This document shows, one piece after another, positions 49,637 through 58,684 of a stretch of DNA of 64,000 bases; the stretch's first letter is position 1, and the number at the start of each line of letters is the position of its first letter. The translations under genes were made by a program, and so were the position numbers. The notes below the pieces were generated by a model. It saw nothing but the letters and a program-made list of their open reading frames with translations, was not told the origin of the DNA and did not search any database. The DNA comes from Romeriopsis sp046049545 (GTDB taxonomy: Bacteria; Cyanobacteriota; Cyanobacteriia; Leptolyngbyales; Leptolyngbyaceae). The stretch spans positions 78,943 to 142,942 of the forward strand of contig JBJORF010000001.1 in NCBI GenBank assembly GCA_046049545.1, read 5' to 3'.

Positions 49637-52346
49637 ACGCGATCGCGGCATCGTCTTTTATGTCTTCTTTGGCGACGACTTTGCTGCTGGCTTTGATGGC
49701 TTTTTTCTTGAAGGAGAGCTTTTGGTCTTTGCAGTCGATCAGGATGGTGTCGCCGCTGATAAAGGCGTTTTCGAGTAACAAAGTGGCGATCGGGTTTTGG
49801 AGTTCGCGCTGGATGGCGCGTTTGAGGGGGCGGGCACCGTAGACTGGGTCGTAGCCGACATCGGCGATGTGCTGCTTGGCGGCGACGGTGATTTCGAAGC
49901 TGATTTTTTGATCGGCGAGCATCGCTTCGATCCGCTTGATTTGCAGAGCGACGATTTCGCCGAGTTCACTGCGGCCCAGGGCGTGGAAGATGATCGTATC
50001 GTCGATCCGGTTGAGAAATTCGGGGCGGAATTGTTTGCGGAGGACGTTCATCACCCGATCGAACATTTCGTTGTAGCGTGAGTCATCCCCGGCAACGTCG
50101 AGAATAAAATCGCTGCCGATATTGCTGGTCATGATCACGACGGTGTTGCGGAAGTCGATCGTCCGGCCTTGAGAGTCGGTGACGCGGCCATCGTCGAGGA
50201 CTTGCAGCAGGATATTAAACACGTCGGGATGGGCTTTTTCGACTTCATCGAAGAGTACGACGGAATAGGGTTTGCGCCGCACGGCTTCGGTGAGCTGGCC
50301 GCCTTCTTCGTAGCCGACGTAGCCGGGAGGGGCCCCGACGAGGCGGGAGACAGAATGCTTTTCCATGTATTCCGACATGTCGAGCCGGATCAGGGCATCG
50401 TCGGCATCGAACAGGAAGGCGGCGAGGGCGCGGGCGAGTTCGGTTTTGCCGACTCCGGTTGGCCCCATGAACAGGAATGAACCAATCGGACGGCTGGGAT
50501 CTTTCATGCCCGATCGGGCGCGGCGGATCGCGGCGGCGACGGCGGCGGCGGCATCGTCTTGGCCGATGACGCGGTTGTGCAGCAGTTTTTCGAGGTTGAG
50601 TAGCTTCTGCCGTTCCGATTCCAGGAGGCGATTCACGGGGATGCCTGTCCAGCGGGCGACGATTTCGGCAATGTCGCCGTCGGTGACCTGTTCGCGCAGC
50701 AGGCTTTTGCCTTCGGTTTGCATGGCGTTGAGCTTGGCTTCGGCGGCAGTGATTTCTTCGTGGATTGCTTCGAAGCGGCCATATTTAAGCTGGGCAGCGG
50801 TGTTCAGGTCATACTCGCGCTCGGCCCGATCGATTTGCAGGCGCATTTGCTCCTCTTCGCCTTTGAGGGTCTTGATTTCGGCGAGGATGGTCTTTTCTTC
50901 CTGCCACTGGTTGCTCAGAGTTTGCTGTTTGGTTTGGAGCTGGGCGATTTCGGCTTCGATTTTGCTGAGCCGCTCTTTGGCCGGGCCGTAAACGCCGACG
51001 GTGGTCATGCCGCTGGTATTGACGCTTTCGCGCTCCAGGGAGAGCTTCTCCATTTCCAGTTGCAGTAAGCGCCGTTCGATCGCTTCGAGTTCACCGGGTT
51101 TGGAGGTGATTTCCATTTTCAGGTTGGCGGCGGCTTCATCGACCAGATCGATCGCTTTGTCGGGCAGGAACCGATCGCTGATGTAGCGGAAAGACAAAGT
51201 GGCGGCGGCGACCAGGGCGGAGTCGTTGATTTTCACGCCATGGTGGTTTTCGTAGCGTTCTTTGAGGCCGCGCAAAATCGAGATCGAGTCTTCCACGGAT
51301 GGCTCGGTGACGAGTACCTGCTGGAAGCGGCGTTCGAGGGCGGGATCTTTTTCGATATGTTTGCGGTATTCGTCCAGGGTGGTCGCGCCGATGCAGCGCA
51401 GTTCGCCACGCGCCAGGACGGGTTTGAGCAAGTTCCCCGCGTCGGTGGTGCCCTGGGAATTGCCTGCGCCGACGACGGTGTGCAGTTCGTCGATGAACAG
51501 CACCACTTCCCCGTCCGATTCCATGACTTCCTTGAGCACGCTCCGCAGCCGCTCTTCAAATTCGCCGCGATACTTCGCGCCAGCGATCAGCGAACCCATG
51601 TCGAGGGAAACCAGGGTTTTGTCTTTGAGGGATTCGGGGACATCGCCGTTGATCATCCGCTGGGCCAGCCCTTCAGCGATCGCGGTTTTGCCCACGCCGG
51701 GTTCGCCGATCAGGACGGGATTATTTTTGGTGCGGCGGGACAGAATGCGGATGACGCGGCGGATTTCTTCATCGCGGCCAATCACGGGGTCGATTTTTCC
51801 GGCTTTGGCTAATTCTGTCAGGTCGCGGCCATAGCGTTTGAGGGCGGGTTCGTTCAGGTCTTGAACGGTTTTGCTACCGGGGACGGGGGGCTTGGTGCTG
51901 GGTTTGGTGCGGGCTTCTTTGAGGGCGGTTTCGAGCTGTTCGCCGCTGACCCCGTAGCCGCGCCAGAGTTTTGCGCCGAGGCGGGTGTCGGTGGTGAAGG
52001 CGACGACGAGATGCTCGACGCCGATCGTTTTGTCCTGCCAGCTATTGCGGGTGACTTCGGCCCGATCAAGCAGTTTCTCGATGCTGTAGCCGACGTAGAG
52101 CTGCTCCACTGATCCGAGGGTGGGCTGGCGGCGGGCGAAGTCGTCGATTTGTTGAAAGAGCTGCTGGGAATCTACGCCAACTTTGCTCAACCCCGTTGAG
52201 GTGATGCCTTCAGCTTGCTCCAGCAAGGCAATCAGCAGATGCTCCACTTCCAAATTTTGGTGCTTGTAGCGCCGCACGACATCCTGGGACTGAACGATCG
52301 CTTCCCAGGCTTTGTCGGTGAACTTATTCGGATCGGTGGGTTGCAT
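49635..52346 (-). CDS. clpB: ClpB protein disaggregase (ClpB2-like)
   Basis: ClpB is a hexameric AAA+ disaggregase that works with DnaK to rescue aggregated proteins. The 903-residue protein has a Clp N domain (1-140), the first AAA module (Walker A GEPGVGKTAIAEG at about 214-226), the coiled-coil M domain (about 410-530), and the second AAA module with GPTGVGKTELARAL, LIRLDMSEYMEKHSVSRLVG and the C-terminal D2-small domain. No ClpP-binding tripeptide is seen, as expected for ClpB. Cyanobacteria carry two clpB genes. The N-terminus (MQPTDPNKFTDKAWEAIVQS) and the NQNLEVEHLLIA-like repeat look closer to the constitutive ClpB2. The C-terminal ~25 residues are Lys/Asp-rich and unusual. Confidence 0.95.
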   Translation of the reverse strand: MQPTDPNKFTDKAWEAIVQSQDVVRRYKHQNLEVEHLLIALLEQAEGITSTGLSKVGVDSQQLFQQIDDFARRQPTLGSVEQLYVGYSIEKLLDRAEVTRNSWQDKTIGVEHLVVAFTTDTRLGAKLWRGYGVSGEQLETALKEARTKPSTKPPVPGSKTVQDLNEPALKRYGRDLTELAKAGKIDPVIGRDEEIRRVIRILSRRTKNNPVLIGEPGVGKTAIAEGLAQRMINGDVPESLKDKTLVSLDMGSLIAGAKYRGEFEERLRSVLKEVMESDGEVVLFIDELHTVVGAGNSQGTTDAGNLLKPVLARGELRCIGATTLDEYRKHIEKDPALERRFQQVLVTEPSVEDSISILRGLKERYENHHGVKINDSALVAAATLSFRYISDRFLPDKAIDLVDEAAANLKMEITSKPGELEAIERRLLQLEMEKLSLERESVNTSGMTTVGVYGPAKERLSKIEAEIAQLQTKQQTLSNQWQEEKTILAEIKTLKGEEEQMRLQIDRAEREYDLNTAAQLKYGRFEAIHEEITAAEAKLNAMQTEGKSLLREQVTDGDIAEIVARWTGIPVNRLLESERQKLLNLEKLLHNRVIGQDDAAAAVAAAIRRARSGMKDPSRPIGSFLFMGPTGVGKTELARALAAFLFDADDALIRLDMSEYMEKHSVSRLVGAPPGYVGYEEGGQLTEAVRRKPYSVVLFDEVEKAHPDVFNILLQVLDDGRVTDSQGRTIDFRNTVVIMTSNIGSDFILDVAGDDSRYNEMFDRVMNVLRKQFRPEFLNRIDDTIIFHALGRSELGEIVALQIKRIEAMLADQKISFEITVAAKQHIADVGYDPVYGARPLKRAIQRELQNPIATLLLENAFISGDTILIDCKDQKLSFKKKAIKASSKVVAKEDIKDDAAIA

Positions 52347-52507
52347 ACAAAAATTCAGACAGAGAATGAACGAAAGCGACGAGGCTGCCCAATCACCAGG
52401 CTAGAACCCCTATTCTACGGCATTTTATCCGTTGATGCCCCCGCAATCCCGGATGCAATCGCTAAACTTAAAGTATATTAAGTCACCCTCTTGCTTCTGT
52501 GTGCGCT

Positions 52508-53818
52508 ATGCCCCCGACGAATCCGCTGCCCCCGACGAATCAGCCGAATAATCCGTTTACCGTGGGTCGGCCCGTCACGCCCGATCGGTTCATGGGGCGC
52601 GCCAATGAAGTTGCCACCGCGTTGGATCAAATCATTAGTCGCGGTCATTTGGCCCTCTGGGGCGGGCCGGGCGTGGGCAAAACCTCGCTGCTCAATCTTC
52701 TTAGCCAACCCCATGAATGGCGCGTGCGGGGCTATGATCCAGTGGGGGCAGTATTTGTCCAATTCAGTTGCTTGGGGATTACGCCGTTTCGGGTGAGTGA
52801 ATTTTGGCGGGAGATTTTGCAGCAGTTACATGATCAGGTGAATGCCCAGATTCAAACGACGATCGCGCCGATGCTCGCGGCCTCGAATCCGACGAAAGAT
52901 AATCTGCGATCGGTGCTGCGTCAAATGGGTCGCCAGGGTCACTATCTGGTGCTGCTGATCGATGACTATGATGCGGCTTTGCAGCCGACCCAGGGCTATA
53001 GCGAAGCGGATAGTGCCAATCTGGTCAGTGACTGCCGCAATCTTTGCTCCCATGCGGCGGAGCGCACCTACTGTTCGATGGTGGTGACTTCGCTGCGGCG
53101 GTTGAATGATCTGGGGCCGAAGCTGCAACCGGGCAGTTCGCCTTGGTACAACCACTATCTGTTCCTGCCGCTGAAGCCGTTTAACGAAAACGACGTGATG
53201 GCGCTGATGGCGGGGCTGCCGATTACCCCGGCGCTGCGCGATGGAATTCGGGAAATGTGCAATGGGCATCCGGCGCTGCTGCAAAATGCGGGGCATTTGC
53301 TCTACCGCGAACTGCGATCGGGAAATGTGCCCAACCCCACGGCCTTTGCCCAGGACTTTCAGACGGCGACGCGGCATTTGTTTGAGGCGCAGTGGAATCT
53401 GGCGAATGAAGTCGAGCAGACCTTGATGCTGCTGATTGCCTTGATGCAACTCCAGGGCCGCTTCCAGAAAAAGGTCTATGACCTGGGCGATCTGCCCTTG
53501 GTGTTTAGCCAAAAAGAACGGGAACTCTTGAACCTAGTGGATCAAGGTGTGCTTGTACCACGGGGTCGATCGGGGGAATTGGCGTTTGCCTTTGCCTCGT
53601 CGATGTTGGAGTGGTGGGTGGTGGAAGAACTGGAAAATAGCAATGAAACCTGGCTAACCGACCGACAGCGCATCTTCCTCAATCTCATGAGTCATCGTCA
53701 AGCCCAAACCGTGACCCAAGCCATTCGCTGGCTCTGGGCGAACAAGAGCGAGTTGCCTTCGATCTTGCAATGGTTGGCGAAGGTTGCTTCCGCCTTTCCG
53801 AAGGGTCTGATACCCTAG
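52508..53818 (+). CDS. P-loop ATPase, AAA/STAND-like (gene 1 of tandem pair)
   Basis: This 436-residue protein starts MPPTNPLPPTNQPNNPFTVG (an 18-bp in-frame duplication codes PPTNPL/PPTNQP). The motif GRPVTPDRFMGRANEV is followed by Walker A GGPGVGKTSLL (about 52-62) and Walker B YLVLLIDDYDAA (about 146-157). The rest is helical, ending in a winged-helix-like region. This N-P-F-x-x-GRPV...GR pattern is typical of archaeal-type/STAND ATPases used as regulators or in conflict systems. It is followed after 90 bp by a related gene (53909) and is divergent from clpB (start 52346). Function unknown. The ATG at 52508 follows a GTG three codons earlier. Confidence 0.78.
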   Translation: MPPTNPLPPTNQPNNPFTVGRPVTPDRFMGRANEVATALDQIISRGHLALWGGPGVGKTSLLNLLSQPHEWRVRGYDPVGAVFVQFSCLGITPFRVSEFWREILQQLHDQVNAQIQTTIAPMLAASNPTKDNLRSVLRQMGRQGHYLVLLIDDYDAALQPTQGYSEADSANLVSDCRNLCSHAAERTYCSMVVTSLRRLNDLGPKLQPGSSPWYNHYLFLPLKPFNENDVMALMAGLPITPALRDGIREMCNGHPALLQNAGHLLYRELRSGNVPNPTAFAQDFQTATRHLFEAQWNLANEVEQTLMLLIALMQLQGRFQKKVYDLGDLPLVFSQKERELLNLVDQGVLVPRGRSGELAFAFASSMLEWWVVEELENSNETWLTDRQRIFLNLMSHRQAQTVTQAIRWLWANKSELPSILQWLAKVASAFPKGLIP

Positions 53819-53908
53819 AAATAGGTTAGAACTTGAATTGAGCAAGCATGTCGGGAGTGCTGAGTGCCAACGGGCTCAACTCTCGTCGCGTCTGGGAGCC
53901 TCACTGAG

Positions 53909-55591
53909 ATGGTGATGATCGCGAGTCGCAAAAATCCCTACATTATTGGTCGTCCGGTCAGCGAAGCCGAACTCTTTTTCGATCGGGAAAATTTGTTTCG
54001 CTTCCTGATCGACAACCTGGCGCAGCAGGCCCAGGTGATTTTGCTGCATGGTCAGCGCCGCATTGGCAAATCATCGGTGCTGGCGCAGATTCCGCAGCAG
54101 TTGGCCGAAGCACCGTATCATTTTGTCATGCTCTCGCTCGAAGGTAAGAGCCAGAAGCCTTTGGCGACGGTATTGCATGAACTGGCCCGCGACATTAGCG
54201 AAGACTTGAATTTGCCGATCGCCCTGCCGACGGAAGCGACATTAGCAGAACAGCCCCGCGAGTTTGCCGATCGATTTTTGGTGGAAGTTCAGCAAGCCTT
54301 GCCGGTTCAGACGGATTCTCCGGCCCTGGTTCTGTTGTTGGATGAATTTGATGCGTTGGGCAATTTCAGCCCGGATGCGGCGGCGACACATTTGTTCCCC
54401 TATTTGAGCGAAGCGATTGCGCGGCATAAGTTTTTGCACATTATTCCGGTGATTGGCCGACGGTTGGATGATTTGCCGACGTTATTGAGCTTGTTTCGGC
54501 AAGCCCCGACCTTTGAAATCGGCCTGCTGAATCGGCAAGACACAGATGCCTTGATTACCCAACCCTCGGAGGGCGTGATGTTCTTCGAGGAGTCGGCGTT
54601 GCAGGCGATCTGGGAGCTGACGGCGGGCCATCCTTACTTCACCCAAGTGATGTGTTTTGCGCTCTTTTCCCAGGCGCGGGAAGAGGAATGGTGGCAGATT
54701 ACGCGGGAGGATGTCGCGCGGGTCATCGATCGGGCGATCGAGCTGGGCGAAGGCGGTTTAGCTTGGTTCTGGGATGGGTTGCCGATTCCCGAACGCGTGC
54801 TGTTCGCAGCGGCGGCGGAAGTCGCCCAAAGCCGCTGGCAGGAAGATCAAACCCTGGAGATCAAGGAAGGGGATCCGCTGGCCTTGCTGGAAGACTCGGG
54901 GATCGTCCTCACCGACTGTTTGCACAATGCCCAGCGCAACCTGCTGGACTGGAAATACCTGCGATCGCTCAAGCGCGTTGATGCCCCGGAAACGGTGGAA
55001 CGCGGCAGCTATCGCATCACGATCGAGCTGGTGCGGCGCTGGCTGTTGCGTCGCCATGGCATCAAGCAAGAGATCTGGGAACTGCAAGACATCGCTACCA
55101 GCGTCAAAGCCGACTACGATCGGGCCCGCGAACTGCGCCAAAATCGTTCGTTCTATCCCGCCATCCAAGCCTACGAAACCGTTCTGGCGACGAATCCCAA
55201 TCACATTAGCGCAATTTTTGAGTTGGCGGAATGTTTGCTGGCGACCGAGGCTGACTACCGGGCGATTGAAGTTTTCGAACGCGCGGCCCAAATTGACCAA
55301 CGTCGCGCGGCGGATGGATTACTCCGAGCGCACTTGGGCTATGCGAAGCGGCTGCTCGATCGGGGCCAATTGCCGGAAGCGGCGCAGTCGCTTCAGCGTG
55401 CCTTCAAGATTGATCCGACGGCGGAAGCCGCGCTCCGGCTCCAAGCGCGGCTAGAACAGCAGCAGCGTCAGATTCCCGATCGCCGCCGCACCTCCTGGGG
55501 GCGATTTATCACCGATTGGGACTGGAAGAACTGGCTCGGCGGCGTACCCCGCTCCGGGGATGCCCCCCTTGATTCGCCGGATGAAGATTAG
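53909..55591 (+). CDS. P-loop ATPase with TPR tail (gene 2 of tandem pair)
   Basis: This 560-residue protein starts MVMIASRKNPYIIGRPVSEA with the same NP-x-x-x-GRPV opening as the preceding gene. Walker A is GQRRIGKSSVL (about 48-58) and Walker B LVLLLDEFDALG (about 140-151). A winged-helix-like part around 350-385 (YRITIELVRRWLLRRHGI) precedes three TPR-like repeats (about 400-510: NRSFYPAIQAYETVLATNPN, DYRAIEVFERAAQID, GQLPEAAQSLQRAFKIDP). The C-terminus is Arg/Trp-rich (DRRRTSWGRFITDWDWKNWL). I chose the ATG at 53909 over open frame upstream to 53864. It is probably co-transcribed with gene 1; together they look like a sensor/effector pair, but no target is known. Confidence 0.78.
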   Translation: MVMIASRKNPYIIGRPVSEAELFFDRENLFRFLIDNLAQQAQVILLHGQRRIGKSSVLAQIPQQLAEAPYHFVMLSLEGKSQKPLATVLHELARDISEDLNLPIALPTEATLAEQPREFADRFLVEVQQALPVQTDSPALVLLLDEFDALGNFSPDAAATHLFPYLSEAIARHKFLHIIPVIGRRLDDLPTLLSLFRQAPTFEIGLLNRQDTDALITQPSEGVMFFEESALQAIWELTAGHPYFTQVMCFALFSQAREEEWWQITREDVARVIDRAIELGEGGLAWFWDGLPIPERVLFAAAAEVAQSRWQEDQTLEIKEGDPLALLEDSGIVLTDCLHNAQRNLLDWKYLRSLKRVDAPETVERGSYRITIELVRRWLLRRHGIKQEIWELQDIATSVKADYDRARELRQNRSFYPAIQAYETVLATNPNHISAIFELAECLLATEADYRAIEVFERAAQIDQRRAADGLLRAHLGYAKRLLDRGQLPEAAQSLQRAFKIDPTAEAALRLQARLEQQQRQIPDRRRTSWGRFITDWDWKNWLGGVPRSGDAPLDSPDED

Positions 55592-55838
55592 GGTTTGGGG
55601 CGGGCGGTGGCGGATCGGTGCGTATCGCCGTGCGGCTTGAGGCTGTATAAAATTGCACTGTTGGAATTGCCGATCTAAATTTGGACTTTTCTTGCCAAAG
55701 CGCTGAGAAATGAATTATCTTGGAGGACGTTGTCTAAGTCTAATCGAAGCTTTCTGTTACCCAATCCGATTTGCGTTTGATTTTGTGATAGGTGCTCCGA
55801 ACTCGGCTTTTTTCATTTTTTTGCTTCTGGAGCAGTCT
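55592..55838 (+). promoter_or_regulatory. Long leader of rbp
   Basis: These 247 bp precede the RNA-binding protein gene. The last ~60 bp have T-rich runs (TTTTTTC, TTTTTTTGC around 55808-55825) after GCTCCGAACTCGGC, which could be a weak attenuator, then TCTGGAGCAG as the ribosome-binding site. An ATG at 55710 is in frame with the gene and would add 43 hydrophobic, non-conserved residues; I treat it as leader. In Anabaena, as I recall, rbp leaders mediate cold induction. Confidence 0.5.
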
Positions 55839-56141
55839 ATGTCGATTTATGTGGGTAATCTTGCTTACAGTATTACTGAAGCAGATTTAACGGAAACGTT
55901 CGGGGAGTACGGCACCGTCAAGCGCGTGCAAGTACCGACCGATCGTGAAACCGGAAAGCCCCGTGGTTTTGCGTTTGTGGAGATGAGCACCGATGCTGAA
56001 GAGGATGCTGCGATCGAAGCACTGAACGGCGCGGAGTGGATGGGTCGTGACCTGCGGGTCAACAAGGCACGTCCGAAGGAAGATCGTCCCCGTGGCGGCG
56101 GTGGTGGTGGCGGTGGTTGGGGTAACCGGAACCGTTACTAA
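55839..56141 (+). CDS. rbp: RNA-binding protein (RRM, Rbp family)
   Basis: Small cyanobacterial glycine-rich RNA-binding protein of 100 residues. It is a single RRM (about 1-80) with RNP2 IYVGNLAY (3-10) and RNP1 RGFAFVEM (42-49), followed by a basic region and a Gly run (GGGGGGGG) ending WGNRNRY. Such proteins act as RNA chaperones, often cold-induced; in Synechocystis, Rbp2/Rbp3 help localise photosystem mRNAs at thylakoids. The start is the ATG at 55839 with GGAG upstream, giving the standard length. rpsU follows 126 bp downstream, the arrangement described for rbpA1-rpsU in Anabaena. Confidence 0.95.
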   Translation: MSIYVGNLAYSITEADLTETFGEYGTVKRVQVPTDRETGKPRGFAFVEMSTDAEEDAAIEALNGAEWMGRDLRVNKARPKEDRPRGGGGGGGGWGNRNRY

Positions 56142-56267
56142 GGGTTAGGCCATTTCGGCCCCGGCGCGCCGTAGGAAAAAATTGCGTCGGGGTTTGCCGT
56201 CTTTTATTGTTTAATGGAGAGACGGTTTTTTCATGGGTCGATTTTAAGTAGTAAGAGGTGATGTGCA

Positions 56268-56441
56268 GTGGCACAAGTTGTAATTCGTGAGAACGAAGGG
56301 ATTGAATCGGCGATTCGTCGGTTTAAGCGTGAAGTTTCCCGTGCTGGGATCCTGCAAGATGTACGGAAGAACCGCCATTTTGAAACGCCCTTGGAAAAAG
56401 CGCGTCGTAAGGCTAGCAACCGTCGCCGCATGCGTCGCTAG
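56268..56441 (+). CDS. rpsU: 30S ribosomal protein S21
   Basis: This is a 57-residue basic protein whose gene starts with GTG at 56268, with GAGGTGA as ribosome-binding site 8-14 nt before it. It begins MAQVVIRENEGIESAIRRFK, continues REVSRAGILQDVRKNRHFET and ends in KASNRRRMRR, the family pattern. S21 sits on the 30S platform and helps initiation. It is shorter than a 60-residue cut-off and so is easily missed by automated ORF calling. A strong bidirectional terminator follows 26 bp on. Confidence 0.97.
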   Translation: MAQVVIRENEGIESAIRRFKREVSRAGILQDVRKNRHFETPLEKARRKASNRRRMRR

Positions 56442-56466
56442 GCCAAACGGAATCTCGACTTCATCA

Positions 56467-56504
56467 AAACCCCCCAGGCTTGTTTCAGGCTTGGGGGTTT
56501 GACT
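56467..56504. terminator. Bidirectional terminator between rpsU and the CLC gene
   Basis: A long G/C stem formed by AACCCCCCAGGCTTG and CAGGCTTGGGGGTTT, with few mismatches, is flanked by A and T runs on each side. It can stop both rpsU and the converging channel gene. Confidence 0.85.
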
Positions 56505-56511
56505 GTGGGCT

Positions 56512-58455
56512 TTAGGATTGTTCGACCATGGCGAGAAATGGCTTGAGGGCTTCGCGGGTGATGCTGAGGCGGCAGGCCAGATCGATCGCTTCACGGGTGA
56601 GCAGGCCCAGGACGCGGGTGTCGTCAGCGCGATCGACCACGGGCAACTGCCGCAAATCCCGCGCGGCCATTCGTTCGATCGCGTCGAGCAGGGATTCGTC
56701 GGCGTAGGCAACCAATACCTCGGACGTGGCGATCTCCCCGAGGGTCTGATCGAGTACGGCGTTGAACTCGGGGAGCTCTCGCCAGTTGAAATTGGGTACG
56801 AGGGTATCAAGGTCTAGGGCGGTCGGGGCCGCGATCGTCGTGACTTTATCCTTGGCCTTCTGCCAGCGGGAAATCACCCGATTGATGTCACGCAGGGTGA
56901 CGATCCCGGCGAGGCGCTCATTTGCGTCGAGAATCACGGCGCTGCGGCGCTGGGCTTGGGTGAGGGTTTCCCCGGCGATGGTGACTTTTACAGCTTGGGA
57001 GAAACGCAGGCATTGGCGATCCATCACTTCGCCGACCAGGAGTGTGCGACGAATTGCGCGGAGCTGGTCGGTTTCGTCGTCCAGTTCGATTTCGGCGGCA
57101 ACGGTTTCGATCGGGCGCACCTTCGGATCAAGTAACAGATCAAACAGCCAAATGCTAATCCCGACGGCGGCCATTAGCGGCAATACAATTCGATAGTCCC
57201 GCGTTAGTTCAAACAGCAACAAAATTGCGGTCAATGGGGCGCGGGCCGTTGCCGCCAGCACGGCGGCCATGCCGACCATTGCATAGGCAGGCGGGGCGGC
57301 AATGTAATCATCAAACCAGGGCAACAGCTGCGGCAAAACTTGGCCATAAACCGCGCCGAAGATCGCTCCCATAAACAGCGATGGGGCAAAGATGCCCCCG
57401 ACTAAACCACTCCCGAGACTCACGGAAGCCAGCACCAGCTTCGCGGCTAGCAAGCCCACTAGCATGAGCAGGGGAAATTCCACATCGCGCAGCACCGATT
57501 CGATCGTGTCGTAGCCGATCCCCAGGATCTCCGGCAATCCCAGGGCGACAATTCCGACGATCGCCCCCCCGATCATCGGTTGCAGCCAAATCGGAATCTG
57601 CCCGACCCAAGCGAGGCTGGCAATTTCGCCGCGAAACAGCTTGGGTGTCCAGCGGTTGAGCCAGGTGTAGGCCCAGGCGATCAAGCTAGCGCAGGCCCCC
57701 AGCCCCAAATACAGCGGAAACTCCAAGGGACTCCGCACTTCGTAAATCGGTAAGCTGAAGGCCGGATTGCCGCCGAGGCCAATTTGGGCGACGAGGGAAG
57801 ATAAGACGGCCGCGAGCAGCACGATACTGGCGGACGAACTGGCAAAACTTGCCCCCATCGCCACTTCAAAGGCGAAGAACACCCCCGCGATCGGCGCATC
57901 AAATCCCGCCGCCACGCCCGCCGCCGCCCCGGCGGCCAGCAGTAACGCTTGTCGTTCCTGGGACACCCGCAAAATCTGACCGAGAAATACCCCCACCGTT
58001 GCGCCGATTTCCACACTGGGACCTTCCGGCCCAAGGGATGCACCCGTACCGAGGGAAATCGCTGCGGCGGCGGTTTTGACCACAGCGCGCAATACCGGAA
58101 TTTCCTGGGCATTTTGGACGGCAGTTTTGAGCCCTGATAGCCCCTGTCCAAAGTTCGGCATCCACAGTCGAATTAATCCGACGATGATCCCACCGAACAT
58201 CGGCATCAGGATCACCAGCCAAGGCATGGTGGGCGCGAAGGGTGGGATGACCTGTTTGAACAGTAACTTTTCGATGCAGTCGATCGCAGTGCGAAATAGC
58301 ACCACAAAGAAGCCTGTCCCCCCACCAATCAGGACGGCCAATAGTAACGTAATCGTCTCCGGTGAAGTCTGGAGCCGATCGACCAATGAGATCAGCGATG
58401 GTACGCTGGGTGACATCGGTTTAGAGGAGCGAGGGTCGCCGGGTTCAACAGCCAT
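56512..58455 (-). CDS. CLC-type chloride channel/antiporter with CBS domains
   Basis: This 647-residue membrane protein is of the CLC family. The transport domain (about 40-450) shows the selectivity-filter motifs GTGASLGPEGPSVEIG (with the gating Glu in GPEGP) and GSGLVGGIFAPSLFMGAIFG. Two CBS domains follow (about 475-640; VGEVMDRQCLRFSQ and LRQLPVVDRADD), which usually sense adenine nucleotides. The gating Glu suggests proton-coupled antiport, though the external Glu of antiporters cannot be checked by eye. It probably moves Cl- across the plasma or thylakoid membrane. The start is the ATG at 58455; a later in-frame ATG at 58416 is possible. It converges on rpsU. Confidence 0.92.
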   Translation of the reverse strand: MAVEPGDPRSSKPMSPSVPSLISLVDRLQTSPETITLLLAVLIGGGTGFFVVLFRTAIDCIEKLLFKQVIPPFAPTMPWLVILMPMFGGIIVGLIRLWMPNFGQGLSGLKTAVQNAQEIPVLRAVVKTAAAAISLGTGASLGPEGPSVEIGATVGVFLGQILRVSQERQALLLAAGAAAGVAAGFDAPIAGVFFAFEVAMGASFASSSASIVLLAAVLSSLVAQIGLGGNPAFSLPIYEVRSPLEFPLYLGLGACASLIAWAYTWLNRWTPKLFRGEIASLAWVGQIPIWLQPMIGGAIVGIVALGLPEILGIGYDTIESVLRDVEFPLLMLVGLLAAKLVLASVSLGSGLVGGIFAPSLFMGAIFGAVYGQVLPQLLPWFDDYIAAPPAYAMVGMAAVLAATARAPLTAILLLFELTRDYRIVLPLMAAVGISIWLFDLLLDPKVRPIETVAAEIELDDETDQLRAIRRTLLVGEVMDRQCLRFSQAVKVTIAGETLTQAQRRSAVILDANERLAGIVTLRDINRVISRWQKAKDKVTTIAAPTALDLDTLVPNFNWRELPEFNAVLDQTLGEIATSEVLVAYADESLLDAIERMAARDLRQLPVVDRADDTRVLGLLTREAIDLACRLSITREALKPFLAMVEQS

Positions 58456-58684
58456 TCGACGCAATCGTGGGGTGAGGAGAAATTAATTTTTATGACTCAT
58501 CTTTCATTCTGCGGGATGTGGCGACTTCCCGACAAGCGCTCTGGTAAGGTTTTGCAACATTTCAATGGTCGATTTCGGCCATGATTGCGTGAGGATTTGC
58601 GCATACCCTCCTGGACGATCGCTCAGAGGACTTGGCTACAATGGGAACATATCTAACCGTTGCTGCAATTGAGCGCAGTTTGGC

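Noticed and set aside
50365..50991. 208-codon plus-strand frame over clpB
   Set aside because: Antisense shadow of the conserved clpB reading frame, Ser/Arg-rich.
52508..55591. Calling the tandem ATPases an established defence system
   Set aside because: No recognised effector (nuclease, TIR, NADase, transmembrane) domain is fused or adjacent, so only a candidate is reported.
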